Assembly (NCBI GenBank): GCA_009760855.2 | Contig: WPIO01000022.1 | Span: 1,317,501-1,367,500 of the forward strand | From: Cristatella mucedo | Taxonomy: Eukaryota; Bryozoa; Phylactolaemata; Cristatellidae | DNA length: 50,000 nucleotides | Direction of reading: 5' to 3' | Shown here: piece by piece, positions 40,997-50,000 of the stretch | Layout: every line of letters begins with the position of its first letter | How positions within the stretch are numbered: the stretch's first letter is position 1 | The notes under the pieces: model-generated | Told to the model about the DNA's origin: nothing | The model's input: only the letters and a program-made list of their open reading frames with translations | Database searches by the model: none | Translations under genes and position numbers: made by a program

Positions 40997-41511
40997 GTGA
41001 ACGAGTTTTATTGATATCTTAGTACTGGGTTGTGTGAGAGCTATGCTTGCTTATTAGTCATGTTCGGCCGACGGTAATCTTCAGCAAATTCCACCCACCT
41101 TCAAGCAGGCTGTAGTTGCTTCCACCAGGTGTTGCTGAGATGTAAGCTGCTCATAGGAAAATATGGATTTTTAGGAATACACCTGTCTTCTCGAAATGAT
41201 CGCTGAAAATTTTCGTCACCTCACGTTAAGCAAATAGTGTCAAAATCTCAAAAGATAATTTGCTTGCTGTGGATTGATTGAATATTTGAGAAATCGTACT
41301 AGTGTGAAGCAGAATTGTACTTGCCATTGGTTAGTACTCCTGGGTCACAAGGTTAGTGTCATGGATGTTACCAGCTCACCGAGTTACATGTACATTTGAA
41401 AGCAGGACTACTTTTCACTGGCCTGGTTTTGTGAAACATTATCGGTCACGGAAGTATTACGTTTACTTTAACGATAGGGATTAACATAAGTTTTCCACTA
41501 ATCCATTGTTG

Positions 41512-42775
41512 TCTGAATTCATCTCGCCTGGGCATCACTGGCACTGCACTGCAATGTTTCAGGTCCTATCTCAGTGGGAGGCTCCTCAAGTATTGATGTG
41601 TGAACACAGATCATCTGAGGAACCTCTGAAGTACGAGGTACCTCAGTGCTCCGTGCTTGGTTACGTTCCTATATGGTTTATACTCTCCCTCTAGCCGTTC
41701 TGATTGCCAGGCACAATTTAGGCTTTCACTTGTATGCAGATGACGCTCAGTTGTACCTTTGCTTTGAGCTCTCCCAGACCTGTAGTAAATCAAATCTCTC
41801 AACAACCTTGCTGCACGTATTGATAACATTCGCACATGCAGGGCAGCAAAATAACTTTCTTAAATGGAATGATAAAACCAACATACTAGTTATCGGCAAA
41901 CCTAGTGTGATTCAGAAATTGGTCCTGCCAGCACATGTTCTGTTGAATCTGTACGAAATCTAGGAGTCCTGTTCCAAAGTAACCTTTGATTGGACGACCA
42001 CATCAGCTCCAGTGAAGTCTGCCTACTTTCAACTACATAACATTGCTAAAATTTGGGCTTGCTTGAACAGGGATACCAAATCGACAAACTTAAATTGGTC
42101 TATGCATTCGTGACATCACGTCCTACGTTCTATAACCCACTGCTTGCTAGCCTACCGGCATGTGCAATCCGATGCTTACAGCTGGTACACAACTGCAGCA
42201 GCTAGGCTTGTCAGAGCTTGTCTTGAGCCTCGAAAATGCCACGTTATACCACTTCTAGCCGACCTGCAGTGGCTCCCAGTTAAGCAGTGCAGCGACATTA
42301 AGGTTTCGTCACTTCATTCTTTGACCCCAGCCTACCTATCATATCTACTCCCCTCCAGGCTAAGCATCATACTACTGGCTTTTCGGAATCTAATCGTTCA
42401 CTTGAACCTTTAACGAACTAAAATCCTTTGTAGACCGTACCATTCGCTCGTACGCTCCTAAGCCATGAAACTCACTCCCGACTAGCCTCACGAGATCCCC
42501 AACTTGACTACATTTAAAAAGAAACTAAAAGTGCCTCTATATATCACAGCATTTAGTGGGTCCCTGTGATTCGTCCTTTACGTGCTGACACTGTGCATGC
42601 TGCCACTAATCAAACTTACATGCTGACCCTGTGCATGTCACCCCTCACCGTGTTATGCTTGTCAGTGAGCATGCTAAACATTCGATCGTGCTTCCTTTGC
42701 AGGAAATGTAAAGTGCCTAGAAAGAGATTGAGTTCTCTATAGGCTATATCAAATATATTTTTTATTATAACTATA
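41512..42775 (+). mobile_element. L2 LINE copy, 5'-truncated, inactive
   Basis: Begins in the RT domain (CGCCTGGGCATCACTGGCAC), includes HLYADDAQLYL and IGKPSVIQKL in shifted frames, the C-terminus and the 3' tail (GTGCCTAGAAAGAGATTGAG) near 42712-42760. Confidence 0.82.
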
Positions 42776-43827
42776 ATTTAAGGATGGCCTAGAAACTTAA
42801 TCAGGACATTAACCGAAACCGTTTGCCAACTGGACGAATGCTGCCGACATGCAGCTTGGTGGTGTTGCAGGCTGTACTTTAATTTTCGAATTCTCGAAAC
42901 ATTTGATGTTTCGTTTTGTAAAAACATAACTGAAGTTTGTATATTGTACTAGGTCCATTGCAGCCAGTGAACTTTCAGTTGACATCTACTGCTGTTTTCA
43001 GGACTCCCATACGTGGAAGCATACAATAAATCAACACTAGCTCAATAGACCGCATCTATCGCTTTGTACAGTTCGAAGAGACAGCAGTGGGAGAACGGTT
43101 TCCGATTCCATTGAACTATTTCCAGCGGTTGATCTACAAGATTTCAAAGACTCATGTTAACTCGGCTAATTATTATACTTATTTGACCACAGATCGACAT
43201 ATTCCCTACAGTCTTTTATTGCCACTAGTAGAGTTGAGTTGAGAAAAGTTGCCCCGGCGCTTTCCCTTCCCGGTGTGTACGATTCTCTAGATCTGACGCC
43301 ACTTCGGCACTTTCCTGAAGAATTGAGCAAATTTTGGAATAATAATAGTAATATTGCATTTTTATAGTGCCCTTTTTGCTTCTTTATATCTGCTGTAAAG
43401 GAATCGTGACGATGTGATTAGTGGTAACATGTACAGTAAGGGGAAGCGTGCACAGTGTCAGCACGAATTAGCGCACAAAGGACAGCACATGGGCCCAGCA
43501 AATGCTGTGAGAGGAAATAGTTGAATTTGTAGCTTCGTTTCAAATTTCAGGAGATTTAGTGCTGTTAGTCGGAAATAAGTTCCAGGCTTTCGGAGCAGAC
43601 GAGCTAACGGCTCGCTCTGCAAAGGATTTGAGGTTGGTTCAAGGCATAGTCAGACGATTTGATTAAGAAGAACGAGTGATAAGATGCCTAGCATCGTTGG
43701 GTAGTAGTTCTGATATGTAGGCTGGATCCAGGGAATGAAGGAAGATAAATATGAGAGCCATAACCTTGAAGTCGATACGCTGCTTTATTGATAGCCAGTG
43801 CAAGTCTGCAAGAAGTGGTGTAACATG

Positions 43828-44108
43828 TGTAGTGTGTGCCTGCTGCTTCTGCTGCTGTAATTAGTGAGGCGCCTTGACACTAACTTACATGCCTCACATG
43901 CCGCTAATAGTTAAGCCATTGACGCAACCCAGCGTAAAGTCACTAATGCAGTTATATTTCGTGTCGTCTGCTGCGATCGATCGAGCTCCCATACCCAAGT
44001 GCCCGTTGAGAGGAATAAAAAAGAGTCATTTACCGCCCACGTGCGCCCACTGGGTCTCCGCGAGACTCCTACTTGAACAGCCGCCGCCGGAGCCACTGTC
44101 GTACAACA
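43828..44108 (+). repeat. 5' LTR
   Basis: About 281 bp, TG...CA ends. It contains a TATA-like GTTATATTT near 43948 and AATAAAAAA near 44016, a possible polyadenylation signal. Confidence 0.82.
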
Positions 44109-44194
44109 ACTGGTGCCAGAGAATTGTTTACTCGATCCGAAAAGAGTACCTTCTATGGTACCTTCTATGGTCTAGACGGGACACCTATACTGAG

Positions 44195-44947
44195 GTACGA
44201 AATGTTTAACGGCGACCGCACTTTAAGCTTTGGCTTCTAACGCTCGAGAAGGCTGTAGCAAGGCTAAAGATTGCAATCCCGTTAAAACATGTGCCCGCGT
44301 GTCTGGGCGATAACGCGATACACGCTTGGGGTGGTCAGCCGGCCGACGTAAAGCAAGATTACCACAAGTTGCGAAACGAGTTAGTTCTCATCTTCTCGTG
44401 GTTGATGGGTGAGGAGGCCGAGCTTGAGGCCGAGAGTTTTCGGCTAGAGCACGAACAGCTCGCCAAGACCGGGACAAAGCTAGGCGACGAGCCAGCTTCA
44501 TCACCGGTCGATCCCACTGTCAACTGCCCGCAAGAGCCAGACAGACGAGTGGAACTCATTCAGCTACCGCAGCTACCCGGCAGCAATACCGGTGGAGGAA
44601 GCGAGTATGGCACCGCTTCCGACTTGGTAGCCAAAACAGCCGAAGAGCGCCAGAACAATGCAAGTACGAAGCGGCAGCAGCCAGAGACGGAGGAGGTGCA
44701 GCACGTGACGGCTTCCAGCGGCGAGGAGGTAGTGGTCAACGGCGGGGTGATAGTAGCCTGGGGCAAGGCGCAAGCGAGCAACGTCTCGACGGCGAAGAAG
44801 AGTATCGAGAGCGGCATCTCGGCGGCAAAGTGCGACCGAGAGAGGGACGTTTCGGCCGAGGAGTGCAGCGGCGAGAACTTATTGGTGGTGGAGAGCACCC
44901 GCACGAGCGTCTCGGTGCAGAGCACAGAGGATCACCGTGCGAGATAG
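44195..44947 (+). pseudogene. Degraded gag-like frame of the LTR element
   Basis: An open frame (about 44210-44947) begins WLLTLEKAVARL and continues with a helical capsid-like stretch (AWGGQPADVKQDYHKL), then a long polar Glu/Ser-rich tail with repeats. The spacing resembles Ty3/gypsy gag. A MFNGD-like start near 44195 is in another frame, so the gene is frameshifted. No zinc knuckle is seen. Identification as gag rests on pattern and position. Confidence 0.5.
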
Positions 44948-45508
44948 CGGCGACAGTAGCCTTCGACCTTCGGCGGAGGCTGCGCCCGCGAGCGAAGCAG
45001 CTCCGAGAGCGTCTCGATGCAGAGCAACCTCGAGATACAACAACCTCGAGATCGACTCGGGGTAGTGGAACTCCCGAGAACGGCGAGGCCGATGATGAGC
45101 CCGAGTGTTTTTTTGCAGGGCCTGGGACGGGCTCACGAGATCGGCCATTGGGGCAAGCACGGAAGTGACCTACGGGAACCGCCTGTCAGTGGGAGCGGTG
45201 CCCCACCTAGCCGAAAGGTTGGCAGCGTCTCCGACCGGCCGCTCCCGAGGGGCAGAGCTGATGTGCGCCTCCTTCGAGTGGCTGTCACGCAGCCTGCACC
45301 CTATCCAAGCCGGTCGGAGCTCGTTAATGCTAAAATAATATCCTGACAGCCCAAACGACAAACCGCTGGACAGGGCACCGCTTGAGCAGGCAGAAGGGGA
45401 GAATGAGGGGAGCGAATGGCTACACGACTTTCCAGTCGTGAGGGCTGAAATCTATTTTCTATGGAGGAAGGGATGTAGTCGCTATACAAATGAATTATAT
45501 TTATATTT

Positions 45509-45787
45509 ATTAGTTTGCGCCTGCAGCTTCTGCTGTTGTAATTAGCGAAGCGCCTTGACACTAATGTACATGCCTCACCCGTGGCCAATAGTTTAGCCTT
45601 TGACGAAGCCCAGCGTCAGGCCACTAATGCATGCTATATTTTGTGTCGTCTGCTGCGATTGATCGAGCTCTCATATACGTGCCCGTTGAGAGTAATAAAG
45701 AGAGTCTTGTCAACCGCACGCTCGCTCGCTGAGTCTCCGTGAAACTCCCACTAGAACACCCTCCCCCGGAGCCACTATCGTACAACA
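45509..45787 (+). repeat. 3' LTR
   Basis: About 279 bp, aligning along its whole length with the 5' LTR (shared TTCTGCTG, GCGCCTTGACACTAA, GTGTCGTCTGCTGCGAT, GGAGCCACT, CGTACAACA). Its first two bases have changed from TG. AATAAA lies near 45694. Confidence 0.82.
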
Positions 45788-46334
45788 CATGACAGCTGCA
45801 ACGTTCACGACAGACAAGCCTAGCTGAGAGTTTTTCACCTACTGTAGGCGTCTGATTGCATAGGCTGGTAGACCTGAAAGCATTGAGTTACAGGAGTCGA
45901 GACGGGATGTCATCAATGCAAGGACAAACTTGGAAGTGCTGTCCCTGTCTAAGAATGTCGCTTGTTAGAAATGCTAGCAATAGCAGTGTGGTACTGATGC
46001 GATCTATTTGTGGATGGTCACTTTGGAACAGGGCATCTTGATTTCGTGCAGCTTCAACCAGAGATACTATTGCATAGCCAATTTTGATCACTAATTAGCC
46101 TTTGTAATTCTAGGTCAAACTAGGTCTGCTCAGAGCTACTAAGTTAGTTGTATCGTCTTTCAGCTTGAGAAGTTTTGCTTCCATCCATATGCAAATGTCA
46201 GCAGTACATGCTTCGAGGGAGTTAAGACAGTTTGACGTACTTGAAGGCTGGGAGGAATCAAAGCGTAGGTACCGCTGTGCGTCATCTACATAGAAGTGAA
46301 AGCATAGGTTGGGGTTGGCGATCACATCTGAAAG

Positions 46335-46488
<154 letters not shown>

Positions 46489-46585
46489 TTCACAACATTA
46501 CCATAGTTGTTAATATCGTATTTGCCGTCGATAGCTTGACACCCTCTCACTTCCGGGTTTTCGCTGGTGCTTGCTTTGCCTTATA

Positions 46586-46689
46586 GAGATCATCTCTATC
46601 ACGCCCCTAAGCACGTCACCACATATTTTGAGCTCGATGAAACTCGAAGGTTGACTCATCCTGAAACTCCCAGGCAACCAAAGCCAAAG
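46586..46689 (+). CDS. Candidate exon, unknown protein
   Basis: 104 bp open between a GCCTTATAG acceptor and a GTTAGT donor (the same donor sequence as phosphotransferase exon 1). It encodes HAPKHVTTYFELDETRRLTH, then PETPRQPKPK, a protein-like composition with no recognised motif. No partner exon was found. Confidence 0.25.
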
Positions 46690-46699
46690 GGTTAGTTAG

Positions 46700-48284
46700 C
46701 TGTTAGCTGCCGCCGCACTAAAGCATACGGAATAAATCCAAAGATTATGTCTGTACACTTGGATACTTTTCTTAGAGGCCAAATGGATGTTCGATGACCA
46801 GTCCTGGAAAATCAAAATACTATTCTTGCGTTTTATTTATAAGATGCCTTTGTATCGAGATGCTACGCTTAAATTTAGGACTAATTAGGCGAACATTGTC
46901 GACGAATATTCGGGCATTGCTAGTTGTGTCAACGGCTGGTGCAGCCGCCAGAGCAGCTGCAAAGTGCAAGGCATTCGTGTCTCCAAACGCTCTTCTTTTT
47001 AGGGCGAGTTCTATATCACCTCTGAATTAAAAATGACCGACCCTTTCCCACCCTAACACCCTTTGGTTTCCGGCTGATATAAAAAACTAACAAATACTAA
47101 GCGCAGGCTTCAAAAGACTGCCATAAAGACAGACTCCTTGTCCACCACTTGGCATTTGAGGATTATTGTAGGTCCTGTAAATCCATATAAGCTTAGGATA
47201 AGTCCAAATTGAATAGCGAGTACTCGAATCGCTGATTAACAACCCAAAGTGTTAATGTCCACTATCGGGCATTTTCGTAACCGCTAACAAACACGCACAT
47301 TGCCCAGTGATTCCAATGGCGCTTTAGAACAGCATTTTACCAAATTCTTCGTAGGTAAGGGAGGATAGATTAGGGACTTTGTACCGACAATGTCGTCCCT
47401 GCCATAGTGCGCAGCACCACATTGTCCTGATCTTCTTCTCTATCATTCTTCACGTCTCAAGCCTAATAAACTCTTCGCTAAATTGGTCTCCTCTGCTACG
47501 GGGATCACTGATTCTCTAGACTCTGCCCCACAAGTTCTCTTTAAAAAGGCGAAATGACCTGTTGCTGCCAAATGTAACAGATATTATATAAATGTCCCTG
47601 CTTACCGGGGAATTCCGCACCTATTGTAAGCAACTGTTCACTAGATCACGAGAATTTAAGTTGCTCTCGTCCAGCTTTCCTACTGACAATTTTATCCTAG
47701 ATACTTAAACAAGTGGTGGTTCAAGCCAAACGACTTTGTCAGTTCATCAGATCTTGCAGAGGCAGTGCATCTAATAGACAAAGTCCATAGCTAATTCACA
47801 TTAAACAGTCCAGATCCACGCCGTCCTTCCCGGATTCCGGCTATACCCGAAAGAGCTATTACTGCTAGCTCCGATGCTATGACCGCTATGGCCGGATTGA
47901 AAAATTCCCTAAGGTTGTCTAGTCTTCTTATAGTGCAAAGGAACTAGATATTGCGGTTTGCATTTTAACACATTTTCCCTAGGATATCAGCTATTTAGTC
48001 GAGTCGTGCCATATGCTTGCTACCTCATTTCTAGAACCGCTGAGTACGAGCTTTTCTAGCCTCAAAATGCAATCTCAACTGTCCTACTTGCATAGCCGAG
48101 GCTGCACAAGACGATGCATGTGAGAGCTTGTCTTCACATCCATGTTTATGTGCCATTCACGCTTCCACCTGCCTCATGTCTTGCTGATTAAAAGAATAAT
48201 TTGCATATTCCTAATTTTGTGTCACCTTGCGTTCCCATACCAAAGCTAAAGGCTCAAAGAGCGTTCATTGATATTTGCGAGACT

Positions 48285-48288
<4 letters not shown>
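46700..48288. other. No firmly supported feature
   Basis: Apart from the presequence-like frame, nothing is recognised. Some plus-strand segments near 47.3-47.9 kb are faintly LINE-like in composition but cannot be aligned with the other copies. Confidence 0.4.
46859..47030 (+). CDS. Candidate start exon with mitochondrial-type presequence
   Basis: From the second ATG of an open frame the product starts MLRLNLGLIRRTLSTNIRAL and then runs Val/Ala-rich with Arg but no acidic residue for over 40 residues, the usual character of a mitochondrial targeting peptide. The frame ends with no clear donor and nothing identifies a mature protein. Confidence 0.2.
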
Positions 48289-48371
<83 letters not shown>

Positions 48372-48543
48372 TTAAAGACAAGCAAGACAACACACCCAGA
48401 CGAGAGAGGGGGATATTTAAAGACAAATAGACAGATCAGAGAGAGCGAAAGAGAGAGAGGGAGAGAGATTAAGAGAGATAGACCGTCAAACAAAGGAAAA
48501 AACACAAACAGAAAGTAGGAGAGAGAGAGAGAGAGAGAGAGAG
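48289..48543. repeat. (GA)n microsatellites
   Basis: Pure GA from about 48289 to 48368, GA-rich DNA between, and a second run at 48519-48543. Confidence 0.95.
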
Positions 48544-48824
48544 AGGAGTGCGACATACTCATGCAGAGATTCCCGTAACTAGACTAAGAGGGTACATATG
48601 AAAATAGTTAAATGCTGGGAAGAGATGAGGGCATCGACGAGGGCACAGCTGGGAGGCTGGCCAACAGCCATTCCTACTACTTGGTTGGGGTTACTGAACT
48701 CAATTTATTAAAGCGCTTCCGGAGTTTTCTGCTAAGAGCTAGAGATTCTATAACTGAGGCATTGTCCGTATCTGAAAAGAACACACCAGTGTAAGCAATC
48801 TGTAGCTAACAGAAAGCCTTGGAC

Positions 48825-48985
48825 CCTCATAATAATAGAAGATTTGTTATCACTTCATCAGAGAACTCAATCTCTTTCTACGTACTTTAAATTTACCGAA
48901 AAGGAAGCCTGGGTGAATGGTGAGTGGTAGCGTGCTCAATGGCAGCAAGCATAACATGGTTACAGGTGACATGCTGATGAGGTCA
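48825..48985 (-). mobile_element. L2 3' end fragment
   Basis: CATAATAATAGAAGATTTG array, CAGAGAACTCAATCTCTTTC tail and 3' UTR blocks (GGTAGCGTGCTCAATGGCAG, AGCATAACATGGTTACAGG) in reverse orientation. Confidence 0.65.
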
Positions 48986-49224
48986 AATAGTAGCGTAAGC
49001 GTTACTTGTAAGTCGCACTGCTCGTCTGACACTGGCTGATACTTGAAGGCTAGAGTTATTGTGCTCACAGCCAAACCACTATTAAGAGACCAAACTGACG
49101 GGCTTACTGTCTTAACGGCCAAAGAAGGCCAGCGTTTTCCCAAGCGATTGAGCTGGCAAGGAACAAGTCGTATGTATATTGCTTGCTGGTGTGTACTCCC
49201 ACTATAAGCAAGTAAAGCTCAGTT

Positions 49225-49312
49225 GATCCAATCAACTGAGCCTCATTTGATGTGCAGTGGCAAAAGAGCCTTAGCGGCCACAGCATGCAGCAGACAATCG
49301 TCGCATTCTTAA
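49225..49312 (-). mobile_element. SINE-B tail fragment
   Basis: Reverse complement shows GGCCGCTAAGGCTCTTTTGC and CACATCAAATGAGGCTCAGT, related to the tail of the copy at 19648-19800. It is short and degraded. Confidence 0.35.
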
Positions 49313-49752
49313 TTGCGCATATGAATATTGAATAGGTCGAGGTCGAAATCCCCTAGAATCCTCAATGATTCTAGAGGATTTTGATCCCGGTGTTTTAGCC
49401 CCCGGAAAGTTGAACCCGGACGGTTCATCAAAGGGGATGTTTCAACCGCGGAGGATTCGAACTAGGAGATAGTCCGACCAAAGGATTCTTCGACTTTCCT
49501 AGGGTCGATCCACTGCAGCAGTTTCGACAACTCTTCGCCATGGAGTATACAGGAATGATAAACAGCTTTGAAAGGAAGTTACCAATAACGTTCAATCCCT
49601 TACTTGGCTGTTACAAGACACACAGCATGTTAAAAAAATTAGTTAAACAAGTTCAACTTGTGATCACCTGAAATGTGCATGAACACATGTTTCAATGCAA
49701 TATTCATATGCGCAATTAAGAATGTGACAAATATGCCATGGCTTTCAGGTAC

Positions 49753-49932
49753 GTGGACGGGTTGCTGCGGTTGGAAGTGGCTGCAGCTTGTTCCACACGT
49801 TGCTGCAGCTCGCGGAAACGTTTCTTTGTGGGATGCTGTGCGCCCGCGACAGCTTGTAGCAGTTTGGCCTTGCTAGACTTGATGTCTTTCGATATTCCAT
49901 CCAGAAACGTCCACATAGTTAGATGTTGACAG
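49753..49932 (-). CDS. Candidate internal exon, unknown protein
   Basis: 180 bp open from an ATTCTTTAG acceptor to a possible GTACCT donor. It encodes a polar, helix-prone segment with MWTFLDGISKDIKSSKAKLL and KKRFRELQQRVEQAAATS, which looks like a coiled coil. I do not recognise the family. The donor is weak and the neighbouring exons would lie outside or in unclear sequence. Confidence 0.35.
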
Positions 49933-50000
49933 CTAAAGAATAATTGCAATGTATTGTGCCATCCGTCGCAGATGTTGCTAGTTCTGGAAAGTTCACTAGC

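Larger units (their letters stand above)
43828..45787 (+). mobile_element. Short LTR retrotransposon (gypsy-like), non-autonomous
   Basis: Two related direct repeats of about 280 bp (43828-44108 and 45509-45787) flank a 1.4-kb interior. The 5' copy starts TGT and both end TACAACA. CATG precedes the first and follows the second; with one CATG removed, the flanks join into a continuous L2 sequence. A possible primer-binding site (TGGTGCCAGAG) lies two bases after the 5' LTR. The interior has a degraded gag-like frame but no recognisable protease, reverse transcriptase or integrase, so it would need enzymes from elsewhere. The LTRs have visibly diverged, so it is not recent. Confidence 0.85.
43336..46333 (-). 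mobile_element. L2 LINE copy interrupted by an LTR element
   Basis: The two halves, 43336-43827 and 45788-46333, align with consecutive parts of the 10.9-12.3 kb copy, with the LTR element between. The 3' half carries the ATT array and 3' UTR; the 5' half reaches the YADD region (near 46290) and then stops in a GATA/GA microsatellite. Confidence 0.82.

Noticed and set aside
47040-47960. Possible upstream part of a LINE ORF
   Set aside because: A few residues resemble LINE linker regions, but stops are frequent and no block aligns with the other copies.

Overview
This window is nuclear DNA from an animal, most likely a marine invertebrate; the sequence does not fix the phylum. The evidence is two multi-exon genes with GT-AG introns whose products belong to animal families, many L2-type LINE copies, tRNA-derived SINEs, a gypsy-like LTR element and long simple repeats of (CT)n, (CA)n and (TA)n. 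There are no operons, CRISPR arrays or prokaryotic features.

Left half, minus strand, about 5.8-25.2 kb: one gene for a choline/ethanolamine phosphotransferase (CEPT1/CHPT1 family). I assembled it from eight exons whose reading phases all agree. They give about 384 residues with the complete CDP-alcohol phosphotransferase motif. One intron uses a GC-AG donor. The introns hold L2 copies, SINEs and microsatellites.

About 25.2-29.85 kb: a CpG-richer stretch upstream of the phosphotransferase start may be a shared promoter with the plus-strand gene to the right. It is followed by a long L2 copy.

Right half, plus strand, about 29.85-39.82 kb: a gene of the SCAF1/PHRF1 type (SR-related, RNA polymerase II CTD-associated). 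It has one very long exon with Arg-Asp octapeptide repeats, RS, proline-rich and acidic segments. Three short downstream exons follow, the last two encoding the conserved C-terminal domain. A tRNA gene with a proline-type body and an apparent ACG anticodon lies antisense in its first intron.

About 39.8-50 kb: mostly repeats. The clearest is a 1.96-kb LTR element without a visible pol, inserted into an L2 copy with a CATG target-site duplication. A few weak candidate exons follow, the best being on the minus strand at the right edge.

The repeats are related. The main tRNA-derived SINE (SINE-A) ends in the same 3' hairpin and ATT/TATATT-like tail as the L2 elements, which is what one expects if the L2 reverse transcriptase mobilises it. 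A second SINE (SINE-B) and a second L2-like LINE with a different tail are also present. All family names such as SINE-A, SINE-B, L2-2 and repeat X are working labels.
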